Origin: JAZTZP01 sp045637525
GTDB lineage: Bacteria > Bacillota > Clostridia > UBA1381
DNA: 64,000 bases
Assembly (NCBI GenBank): GCA_045637525.1
Contig: JAZTZP010000070.1
Span: forward strand, 1 to 64,000
Reading direction: 5' to 3'
The position numbers and the translations under genes were made by a program. Positions within the stretch are counted from its first letter, which is position 1. Each line of letters opens with the position of its first letter. This document shows positions 23,464 to 32,160 of this stretch, piece after piece. The notes under the pieces are model-generated. The model did no database searches. It saw nothing but the letters and a program-made list of their open reading frames with translations, and was not told the origin of the DNA.

Positions 23464-25146
23464 TTACCCTCTCAAACTCTCTTTCCATTTTTTCAGTTCA
23501 TCGCTTTTACCCAATGCCATTAACCAACATTCAAATTGAACATCAAGATTATCGCGAAAATCTATCAGTTTATGGCAAAATTCCTGGAATACATCATATG
23601 ATTCGTTAAGCAAGCCCTTCATATGTTCTGCAAGTTCACCAACGGTTCTGAACTGTTTTCCGTCAAAGTTAAAAATCTTCTGACCGGAGAGCATATATGC
23701 CATCATATAATAAGTTTTTTCCGCATTGCTTTTTCCGTCAACAGTCTGCATTGCCTCAATATTCTTAGCAGCATTTTTAAGTTCCTGATTGTTTGCAACT
23801 CTTAATTCTACATATTGAGTTAAGAGTTTTTCAGACAGAATGCTTTCATAGAAAGCATAATCAGATTTATCATTTTTCCATAACTTTTCAAGCATAGAAC
23901 GACCTAATGCCGGAAGGTTTTCAAAACTTTTACCTTTCCAGTAGAATGTTTTGAGTTCAGGAGCGAGTTTATATATGGTTGTCCAGAAAATCAAATCATC
24001 GCTCTTTGTACCTTTTCTTGCTTCTTCTTCAGCATCATCACATACTCTTGCACATTTTTGATTTGAGCTATTTGCAAAGTGAGGAGCAAGATAACCTCTA
24101 AATAATTCTTTTTTGCCATCGTTCCAATGTGTTGCTAGTTCAATAATTAAACTGTGAACATCTGTAAAATCTTTTCCGTTGAAGTTATACGGTTTCATAT
24201 CAACACGACTGTTGCCAACACCTTCGCCAGGGATAGTCTGTTTTTTACCTGCACACCAATTTCTAACCTCTTCATAAGTCCATCTTCTATTGGGGTTGTC
24301 CTTGTTCTTACGATTTGTTATATCGTAGTATGTAAGTGCATTGATAAAATCTGCAAGTTCTGTCGGCATATCCTTTGGTACGGGTATTCTTTGTACAGAA
24401 GTGTATTTTTCAATTTCATCAGGTGACATATGTGCATAAGGAGTATAACCACAGAACAGTTCAAACACAGTTACGCCAAGTGAATAATAATCTGATTCTG
24501 CTAAAAACAAACTTCTGAATGTTTCCGGAGCAGAATATTCAGGCGTCATTCCTGTGCGTGTCATTACAACTGTATTACCTGATTCACGCACTGAACTGAT
24601 ACCAAAGTCAATAATTGCAACATCTTTTCCGTTATCACAAAGCATGATGTTAGAGGGCTTTAAGTCCTTGTGAATTATTTCTTTATCATGCAATGCTTTA
24701 AGACCGGCATTGATACAAGGAATAATATTATTCTTTAATTCCTCAAAAGAAAATTTTCTTCCCTGAATACTACCGTTTTTGTAATACGGCAATATCTCAA
24801 AAGGCATTCCGTTGATTGTTCCTGTTTCGTAAAGCTTTGCGATATAAGGAGAATCAATTTGTTTAAGGATGCTTGTTACTTCGGGTTTTACTGCAAATTT
24901 TCTTCTGTAAATCTTTGCAATAAACTTTTCACTGTTATAATCACAAACATACAAATCGGCTTCACCGGTGTTTATGTCGAGTTTGCTCACTACTGTGTAT
25001 TTATCGCAAAGGGTTGTGCCTTCTGCGATGTTGCTTAGATTGCTGATTTCTGTATTAATTACAGTTGCATTATTAGGCTGCAATTCAGAATTTATCACAG
25101 TACTGTTTGAGTTGTTAATAGGGTTTATCATTGTTTCGTTACTCAT
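23464..25146 (-). CDS. Hanks-type Ser/Thr protein kinase
   Basis: A 560-aa kinase without a transmembrane segment. The kinase domain spans about 45-300: Lys78 in IAKIY, catalytic loop HKDLKPSN (159-166; HRD is HKD), DFG 180-182, activation loop TRTGMTPEYSAPE (196-208) and ESDYYSLGVTVFELF. The N-terminal tail has three T-(V/M)-I-N motifs at Thr5, Thr16 and Thr28, possible autophosphorylation sites for the FHA partner. Residues about 315-560 form a helical region with repeated short GKxF motifs (FNGKDF, WKGKSF, FDGKQF). The start overlaps the helicase stop by one base (TAATG) behind GGAGGAAG. It is likely the signal-input enzyme. Confidence 0.95.
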   Translation of the reverse strand: MSNETMINPINNSNSTVINSELQPNNATVINTEISNLSNIAEGTTLCDKYTVVSKLDINTGEADLYVCDYNSEKFIAKIYRRKFAVKPEVTSILKQIDSPYIAKLYETGTINGMPFEILPYYKNGSIQGRKFSFEELKNNIIPCINAGLKALHDKEIIHKDLKPSNIMLCDNGKDVAIIDFGISSVRESGNTVVMTRTGMTPEYSAPETFRSLFLAESDYYSLGVTVFELFCGYTPYAHMSPDEIEKYTSVQRIPVPKDMPTELADFINALTYYDITNRKNKDNPNRRWTYEEVRNWCAGKKQTIPGEGVGNSRVDMKPYNFNGKDFTDVHSLIIELATHWNDGKKELFRGYLAPHFANSSNQKCARVCDDAEEEARKGTKSDDLIFWTTIYKLAPELKTFYWKGKSFENLPALGRSMLEKLWKNDKSDYAFYESILSEKLLTQYVELRVANNQELKNAAKNIEAMQTVDGKSNAEKTYYMMAYMLSGQKIFNFDGKQFRTVGELAEHMKGLLNESYDVFQEFCHKLIDFRDNLDVQFECWLMALGKSDELKKWKESLRG

Positions 25147-28100
25147 TATACTTCCTCCACAATATGTACTTTTTCATCAATAAGTTTTATCTTTCCTGAT
25201 TTTAAAAGACTGTCAAATGCAGCATCCATTGATTTAGCAACCTTCGGCCCCATACGCTCGAAACCAAATATTCTTGCAGTTTCGACCTTTAAATCAGTTC
25301 CATTGATTCCTAATGCGTAATCAGCTATTGTTATCATTGCTTTTTCAATTTCAGGAATTGAGATATGCTCAACTTTTCGCGCTTCATCTGTAATGACTTT
25401 GCTTACTCTAACCTTAATTTCCGGCATATCAGTTCTTGAAACGAAACCATCTTTTATTCTTACGGAAGACCGCATAGTTCTGTTTAGAACATAATCAACC
25501 TGCTCGCGCACAAAAGATGTTGCTTTTTCTCTTCCAAATAGTCCTGCCACACGCTGATAAAGCAAGTCTATGTGAATAGGTTGTTCAATGCCTAATATAT
25601 AATTGATTACATCGGCTGCACGTTGCTCGTCGCTTGAACTATAATTCTGAGGAGCATCCCACCAGCTTGCTTCAACATAATATCCAAAACCATATGGATT
25701 TGTAGTATTGTTATGAACAAATGAGTTGCTTCTTTCTTCCGCAACTGCTTCAACGGGAACATCATAGGTATCATTTAATTCAAGTGTCATCTGTTGAGGA
25801 TTTTGTCTCAGACAATCATTAATGAAGTTCAAAAGTCTTTCTTGCTCTTCTTTTGTGTTTTTAATCCATGCAGTTGACCATATACGATACATATTCCAAC
25901 CCATATTCTTTAAAATCTGCGGGCGGAGATGATCTCTTTCACGGGCGGTTCTTGCAGAAGAATAGTTTTCACCATCACATTCAATTCCGACAATGAAAGT
26001 ACCATTTTCCTTCGGGTGTTCTACTGCTAAATCTATCTTATAATCAGAACATCCTATATTTCTTGATACTTTAAACCCTTTTGAAACCAAGAAATCATAA
26101 ATGCAATCACAGAAATCATCTTTGTTTTCAATATTTTGTTCTTGGCTTGCAGGGAGAGTGGAAGAACCTTTCATTGCAAATTCAATATACGAACGAAGAA
26201 GTCTTGCACCATCACTCTTTGCTCTGTCAAGGTCGATATCTGTTGGCTCTATTGAACCTACGAGCTTAATATTTGTCTTTGCTCTTGTAACGGCAACATT
26301 AAGTCTTCTTTCGCCACCTTGTTTACCAAGCGGACCAAAGTTCATAAGCATTGTTCCACGACTGTTTTTAGCGTAGCAAACGCTGAAGATGATAGTATCT
26401 CTTTCGTCGCCCTGAACATTTTCAAGGTTTTTGATGAAGAAGGGCTCATCCTTATTTTCATCAAAGAACCATTCATATTTCGGATGCTGCTCTCTGTATT
26501 CATAAAGAACTTGTTCGATGGTAGATTGCTGTTTTTCGCTGAAGGCAATAATACCAAGCGATAAATCAGGATGATTATTAATATGGTCGATAATCAATTC
26601 AACACATTTCTTCGCTTCGGGAATATTGCATCTGTCTTCATAAACACCATCGGCTACCTTATAATATTCAACACCGGTATCCGCTTTTGATATTGCACTC
26701 CCCGGGAAGGTAATAAGTTCATTCTTATAGATATAGCTGTTTGAAAATGCAATTAAATCCTCATGCCTACTCCTGTAATGCCAAAGTAGAGTTCTGTTAG
26801 GAAGAATATTTATGGTCTCTTCAAGGATTGAATCGAAAATCTCATCTTCGCCTTCGTCGTCAGCCACATCAAACTGTCCGTCTAAATTGTTTGCACTTGA
26901 AGCGAAGAAATTAGTCGGAGGTAACTGTTTGGTATCACCTGCAATAATAACCTGCTTACTTCTGAGAATTGCACCGATAGCATCTTCAGGGAATATCTGT
27001 GATGCCTCGTCAAAAATAACCATATCAAAATTATATGTTTGTGCCTCCAAGAAATACGACACCGACAAAGGCGACATCATAAAGCAAGGCTTAAGTTTCA
27101 AGAGAAGATTAGGAATTGTTCTAAACAGCTTTCTTATTGGCATAATACGGCTTTTTTTACCTAATTCTTTTTTCAAAATACTCATTTCATCGTGTGCAGA
27201 AAATAATCCGTCTTTGTTCGGCAGATTATTTATCAGTTTTTCACGAATTCTCATTCGAGCAATAAAGAGCTGATGTTCGTCAAGGGTACAGAAATCATTA
27301 ACTGTCTTATCATGCATCACACTCTTAAAGTTCGCAATTGAAGGCTTAATTTCCAATACTTTGCTGAGCCAGAGCATATAAAAACGCTTTTTAAAGCAAT
27401 CAACGATGTCTTTAATTCCATCTTTCTCTATTGCAAGAACTAATTCTTTCAAACCGCAAGCGATACACTTGTCCCTGAAAGTTTTGTAATCAAGATATTT
27501 TTCGAGAAGCTCTACTTTTCCGGAGCATTTTCTATATCGCTCCGCAAGAGCATCAAAGCTTGAATTTACAATCTCGCCACCGAAAATTTTTACAAAGAAC
27601 GGTTCCAATTCTTTAACTTCTGAAACTATTCCACTGATAGCATCAATCTTTGAGACTAATGTTTCTCTATCTGCTAAGTTTGTTGCAACAGCTTTGCAAA
27701 ATTCTTCGGGGAGATTTCTGCCAATAATTAAATTATCAAAATTTTTCTTATTTTCGATGTACTGTTTTATTTCATCCCAATCAGTTGAAGTATGCTTATA
27801 CAAATCACCATAATATGTTTTGAATAAGCGCTCCTCATCCTGTAAAGCACTCTCGGCTTTTCTTAATTCAATAGCCTTTTCAAGTTTTACGAACATACCG
27901 ATATGAGAATCTTTGTCCTTATAAATTCCATTTAAATTCTTTATCTGTGCTTTTAATTCTCCCACCACATCCAACGTTTCCTTTACCTTGGATATAATGC
28001 TTTGCATATCCTCATTATAATCCATCTTGTTAAGGAATAAGCGGTTATAATTAGAACAAATCACCTGAATTCTTTCAGCTGACAATTCTTCAAAAGTTGC

Positions 28101-30659
28101 ATATACTCTTGACAATTTGTAATATTCGTTATTAATGAGAATATTTTTGAATTCATTTTGTGTGCTTGCTGCCGGATACAAACTCAATATTTTTTGGAGT
28201 GCAGAAAGGTCCAAGGATACCGATTCCCAATCCGTGTTTGTTCCTGAAAAAGCACTTCCATACATCTCGTCAATAGATGATTTATTATTTGTAAGCTCCG
28301 CTGTGAATTCATTCAGTTCCTTGATTTTCAAAAGAACTTCGACTATCTGTTGATCAGATATTTTAGTGAGCGGATCTTTACTATGCTTGATAATTGTTTT
28401 CCTATCTGCACGGTAATTTGAATTAAACACCTTAAAGATGCCCTTATAATCTGTTTTAAATCTGTTTAATATTTCAGTATACTCTGTTTCAAAAATTTCT
28501 TTCTCCCAAGAACTTAATATTTCGCTGTTAAGGGAGTTAATTTTTGCAGACAATTCTTTGTATTTTGATATATTGGAAATAGCACTGCTTAAAATACGAG
28601 TATCAAACCACTGCTTTTGGCAGGATGGTTGTGTTTTAAGTTCAACAATGAGGTCGTGTAATACGCTCAGATTTGCTAAGGTTACAGGCATATCGAGGCA
28701 CAACAAAGCCATATTGCTATTTGCAAGACTTGCGACATTAGTAATACTATTAAATATATCGGATATATCATCGTAGTAGTTATCAATATTCTCATCAACA
28801 TTATATATGATTGATGATTCAAGGAATTTCGCTAATTGTTCTTTTTTCGAAGCAATATCTGATTTTGCCTTTTCCAAATCAACATTATGCACATCAGAAT
28901 AGAACCAAGAATCAATATTTTCTCGTTCTCTTATCAATGCACCTATTCTATCTGCTGATTTTTGCGTAAATTCTTCTAAACATCTGATATTATCATTATC
29001 AAATATAATTTCAGGTATTGCACTTATCTGTAACAGAGTTTTTATAAAACCTATAAATCCTTCAAGTGAGTTCAATGTGTCAAGATTATTTAAGCCATAT
29101 TTAGCTACTAAATCACTAATGTTTGATATTAATGCACTTAAATATTCAACAATCAGGTTGATATTTTTGTCCATCACTTGCTTGTCTTCAAGCGTCAAAG
29201 AATTTATGGCAACACCAAACCACGGATTATTTTCAAGCTTAAAATTGGAGTTGTTTATGTAATTTGCAAGGTTTTCGAGATTGTATATCATCTCGTTCAA
29301 TACTTCTCTTGTTATTTTATCTACATCTTTAATAGAGAACAAAACATCCGTTGCATTTTTTAAATTATCCAAAATGCCATATACATCATAGCAACTGATA
29401 TTTAACGGTGCAATCTCTTCATGTAACTCGGCAACGTATTGATTGAGTTCAGTTCTTTCAAAATTAAGTCTGTCTAATTCTTCAATAGCTTCTTGTTTTA
29501 CTCGTGTTTTCTTCAAAGAAAGTGTATTCTGTATGTCATCAAGGACTTGTTTTTTATTTGCCTTATGGCTATGCAAAGCTAAGCAGAACTCTGCAAGACC
29601 AATTTCAGACAAGCGCCTATATACCACTTGCAAAGCTGCCATTTTTTCCGAAACAAACAATACTTTTTTATCCGCCGCAAGCGCCTCGGAGATAATATTT
29701 GTTATAGTTTGGCTTTTACCTGTTCCGGGAGGTCCTTGCATAACAAAGCTAACGCCTCTCTTAGACAATTCGATGGCATCTTGTTGGCTTGAATCCGCAC
29801 TTAGAACCTGAAAGCATTCTTTAGGTATCAGTGTATCATGGTTATATGACTTTAACTCTTCGGGAATATTGATAATTTTAGAAGCATCTCCGAGCATAGC
29901 TTTTAAAACAGCATTGTTAGAAATGTTTTCAATGTTGTTTTCAAGATCTTTATACATATTAATTTTTAAGAAAGATAGCAGACCTATGCTTGCTTCTCTG
30001 ATTATTCGCCAACCTTTTTCGTCAGCTATATCTTCAAGTGTTTTTAAATAATCTTCAACAGTATCTTTATCCGGATCAAAAGGCGGCAGTTCTATACCAT
30101 AATCTGCCGATAGCAAATGCTGAAGAGTAGGATTAACCACAACATCATCGTCATATCTTACTAATTTGAATGGTGCATTAAGAGTTTCAACCGTCAGCGA
30201 AACCGGTACCAATATCAAAGGAGATTTAACCCAAGAGTGATGTGAACCATGATTTTCCTGCCATTCTATAAAACCCAAAGACAAATAAAGTATATTTGTA
30301 CCTTGTTCTTCTAATGCAAGTTTAGATTTGTTACGTAAATTCTTTAATGTTTTTTTACTTTCCTGAAATGATGTGGCAACTTTAATATCACCAAGGAATA
30401 CAGGAATAGGACAAGAAAGTGTATCAAGCAATCTTAATACAGAGTATGTGCGTATGTCAGAATCTTTATCCACAGGATATTGAAAAGTCAGTTCTTTTTC
30501 GTTCTGAACATAATTTACATACAGCTCATCAAGCCCGGGTTCAACAATTTTTAATGTTGCCCTGGCTGTTTCTCTGTAATTGATCATTTTATTCCTTTTG
30601 CCTGTATCTAAAAGCTGGCTTTTCCAGTATTCGATTTTTTTATTTTCAACAGGGTTCAT
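25146..30659 (-). CDS. DUF4011 SF1 helicase with MTES_1575 endonuclease and DUF3320
   Basis: An 1837-aa protein, the largest of the operon. The N-terminus (about 1-260) is DUF4011 (YWKSQLLDTGKRNKMINYRE). A DNA2/NAM7-like superfamily 1 helicase follows: Walker A QGPPGTGKSQTITN near 305, a long coiled-coil insertion (about 380-1130), Walker B MVIFDEASQIFPEDA near 1213, and motif VI RRLNVAVTRAKTNIKLVGS near 1460. An MTES_1575-type PD-(D/E)xK nuclease lies at about 1510-1610 (YKIDLAV, VGIECDG, RIWSTAW). The DUF3320 domain (WWDAPQNYSSSDEQRAADVI) and a further helical segment end the protein. Such helicase-nucleases are frequent in mobile and defence regions. It probably acts on nucleic acid as the effector. 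It lies 36 bases behind the ATPase gene. Confidence 0.93.
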   Translation of the reverse strand: MNPVENKKIEYWKSQLLDTGKRNKMINYRETARATLKIVEPGLDELYVNYVQNEKELTFQYPVDKDSDIRTYSVLRLLDTLSCPIPVFLGDIKVATSFQESKKTLKNLRNKSKLALEEQGTNILYLSLGFIEWQENHGSHHSWVKSPLILVPVSLTVETLNAPFKLVRYDDDVVVNPTLQHLLSADYGIELPPFDPDKDTVEDYLKTLEDIADEKGWRIIREASIGLLSFLKINMYKDLENNIENISNNAVLKAMLGDASKIINIPEELKSYNHDTLIPKECFQVLSADSSQQDAIELSKRGVSFVMQGPPGTGKSQTITNIISEALAADKKVLFVSEKMAALQVVYRRLSEIGLAEFCLALHSHKANKKQVLDDIQNTLSLKKTRVKQEAIEELDRLNFERTELNQYVAELHEEIAPLNISCYDVYGILDNLKNATDVLFSIKDVDKITREVLNEMIYNLENLANYINNSNFKLENNPWFGVAINSLTLEDKQVMDKNINLIVEYLSALISNISDLVAKYGLNNLDTLNSLEGFIGFIKTLLQISAIPEIIFDNDNIRCLEEFTQKSADRIGALIRERENIDSWFYSDVHNVDLEKAKSDIASKKEQLAKFLESSIIYNVDENIDNYYDDISDIFNSITNVASLANSNMALLCLDMPVTLANLSVLHDLIVELKTQPSCQKQWFDTRILSSAISNISKYKELSAKINSLNSEILSSWEKEIFETEYTEILNRFKTDYKGIFKVFNSNYRADRKTIIKHSKDPLTKISDQQIVEVLLKIKELNEFTAELTNNKSSIDEMYGSAFSGTNTDWESVSLDLSALQKILSLYPAASTQNEFKNILINNEYYKLSRVYATFEELSAERIQVICSNYNRLFLNKMDYNEDMQSIISKVKETLDVVGELKAQIKNLNGIYKDKDSHIGMFVKLEKAIELRKAESALQDEERLFKTYYGDLYKHTSTDWDEIKQYIENKKNFDNLIIGRNLPEEFCKAVATNLADRETLVSKIDAISGIVSEVKELEPFFVKIFGGEIVNSSFDALAERYRKCSGKVELLEKYLDYKTFRDKCIACGLKELVLAIEKDGIKDIVDCFKKRFYMLWLSKVLEIKPSIANFKSVMHDKTVNDFCTLDEHQLFIARMRIREKLINNLPNKDGLFSAHDEMSILKKELGKKSRIMPIRKLFRTIPNLLLKLKPCFMMSPLSVSYFLEAQTYNFDMVIFDEASQIFPEDAIGAILRSKQVIIAGDTKQLPPTNFFASSANNLDGQFDVADDEGEDEIFDSILEETINILPNRTLLWHYRSRHEDLIAFSNSYIYKNELITFPGSAISKADTGVEYYKVADGVYEDRCNIPEAKKCVELIIDHINNHPDLSLGIIAFSEKQQSTIEQVLYEYREQHPKYEWFFDENKDEPFFIKNLENVQGDERDTIIFSVCYAKNSRGTMLMNFGPLGKQGGERRLNVAVTRAKTNIKLVGSIEPTDIDLDRAKSDGARLLRSYIEFAMKGSSTLPASQEQNIENKDDFCDCIYDFLVSKGFKVSRNIGCSDYKIDLAVEHPKENGTFIVGIECDGENYSSARTARERDHLRPQILKNMGWNMYRIWSTAWIKNTKEEQERLLNFINDCLRQNPQQMTLELNDTYDVPVEAVAEERSNSFVHNNTTNPYGFGYYVEASWWDAPQNYSSSDEQRAADVINYILGIEQPIHIDLLYQRVAGLFGREKATSFVREQVDYVLNRTMRSSVRIKDGFVSRTDMPEIKVRVSKVITDEARKVEHISIPEIEKAMITIADYALGINGTDLKVETARIFGFERMGPKVAKSMDAAFDSLLKSGKIKLIDEKVHIVEEV

Positions 30660-30695
30660 ATTGCCACCTCGATTTTGCTGTTTTTCGTTAGTTAA

Positions 30696-31949
30696 TTACA
30701 TATCCAAACTATTTTCGTTAAGCAGGAAGTCAAATATACCCATTGTAGTAATACCGTTATCATCCCGCTTTAGTTTAATATCATCTTTTACAACGATAAT
30801 CTTCTTAAAAGAATCCTTTGTTTTCAGCAACGAACGTTTTTCTTGCTGTTCTTTTGCTTCGTTCGGCATATCAAACGCAGATTGAATATAGTATTTATTG
30901 TTTCCTTTAGTAGCAATGAAGTCGATTTCAAGTCCTTTTTGTGTTCTCTTTCCTTCATTGTTCGTTTCGACTATTTCAACAACACCAACATCTACGCGAT
31001 ACCCTCTGATTTTTAGCTCGTTGAAAATGATATTTTCCATAATATGATTTTCTTCTTGTTGCCTGAAATTCAACTGCGCATTTCTGATTCCTATATCGCT
31101 AAAATAATATTTTGACGGTGTTTCAATATATTTCTTTCCCTTAACATCATATCTCAATGCTTTATCCGTTAAAAAGGCATCAGTCAGAAAACCGAGATAC
31201 TTTTTAACGGTTTTCTCAGTAATCTTACTGTTTTTCACACTTCTAAATGTTCGGGTAAGTTTTGCAGGATTAGTAAGCGACCCCACTGAAGATGCAAGAA
31301 TATTTACCAACTCTTCTAATTCACTTTCATTACGAATTTTGTTTCTGTCAACAATGTCACTAATATAAACTTTCTTCAAAAGGGAAGAAAGATATTCTGC
31401 TTTCATTTCATCATCTTCGCGAGTTAAAATCAGCGGAAGACCACCATAAGTATAATAATCTTTCCAGGCATGAGAAGTGGTACCGTCATATACCGAACAG
31501 TACTCTGCAAAAGAAAGCGGATGAACGTGTATTTCGTCTCCCCTGCCTCTGAATTCCGTAAGGATATCACTCGATAAGAATTTGGAGTTGCTACCGGTCA
31601 CATATACATCCAAGTTTCTTATATGCGATAGCCCGTTTACCAAGTCAGAGAAATCTCCAACATACTGTATTTCATCAAGAAACAAGTAGTATTGCTCCTC
31701 ATCCTTAATTTGTTCTTTTATATGATTATATAGTATTTTTGGTTCTCTCAGTTCTTTGTTCATGATGTCATCAAGAGCTATCTCAATGAGGTGATCTTGT
31801 CTAACACCTTTATCAAGCAAATAATCGTGATATAAATGAAAAAGCAAATAAGATTTACCGCATCTTCTTATGCCGGTAATAACCTTAACTAATCCATTAC
31901 ATTCTCTTTTAATTAATTTGTTCAAATATAAATCTCGTTTGATTTCCAT
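30696..31949 (-). CDS. AAA ATPase with DUF4143 domain, first gene of the operon
   Basis: A 417-aa protein. P-loop GIRRCGKSYLL (about residues 27-37), Walker B YYLFLDEIQYVGD (about 85), VYVTGSNSKFL, then the DUF4143 part (about 200-300) and a PD-(D/E)xK-like C-terminus (GLEIDFIATKGNNKYYIQSA). ATG 31949 follows a GGAGTG site and gives the family-typical start MEIKRDLYLNKL. It is only 36 bases upstream of the helicase and shares its orientation and promoter, so co-transcription is likely. It is a different subgroup from the DUF4143 ATPase at 1023. It could also be an unrelated passenger. Confidence 0.88.
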   Translation of the reverse strand: MEIKRDLYLNKLIKRECNGLVKVITGIRRCGKSYLLFHLYHDYLLDKGVRQDHLIEIALDDIMNKELREPKILYNHIKEQIKDEEQYYLFLDEIQYVGDFSDLVNGLSHIRNLDVYVTGSNSKFLSSDILTEFRGRGDEIHVHPLSFAEYCSVYDGTTSHAWKDYYTYGGLPLILTREDDEMKAEYLSSLLKKVYISDIVDRNKIRNESELEELVNILASSVGSLTNPAKLTRTFRSVKNSKITEKTVKKYLGFLTDAFLTDKALRYDVKGKKYIETPSKYYFSDIGIRNAQLNFRQQEENHIMENIIFNELKIRGYRVDVGVVEIVETNNEGKRTQKGLEIDFIATKGNNKYYIQSAFDMPNEAKEQQEKRSLLKTKDSFKKIIVVKDDIKLKRDDNGITTMGIFDFLLNENSLDM

Positions 31950-31995
31950 ATCATTCACTCCATTTTTAGTCGACATTACAGAATTTTACGGTATT

Positions 31996-32024
31996 ATTAT
32001 AACATATTATTATCAAATAGTCAA
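31996..32024 (-). promoter_or_regulatory. promoter of the signalling/helicase operon
   Basis: On the minus strand TTGACT (32019-32024) and TATAAT (31996-32001) with a 17-bp spacer, about 45 bases before the ATPase start. No comparable promoter is evident in the 36-base gap before the helicase. Confidence 0.75.
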
Positions 32025-32160
32025 TCATTTAGGACAGATTTAGTCGATTTTTTATAAAAAAATGTACTTAGGATGCAATTCCAGAGTAAAAATACGGCTA
32101 TAATTAATCTGAACAAGATATTACATTTATTATATTTACCCCTTTTTTGTTATTGAGTCC

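Noticed and set aside
15758..31949. Reading the kinase/FHA/PP2C/Clp set as part of a type VI secretion system
   Set aside because: No sheath, tube, baseplate or membrane-complex genes are present, and T6SS is a system of diderm bacteria.
15758..31949. Calling the operon a known Mokosh or TerY-type system
   Set aside because: Only the kinase-plus-helicase or kinase-plus-phosphatase ideas match; no vWA (TerY), no PLD nuclease and many extra genes. The names would be misleading.
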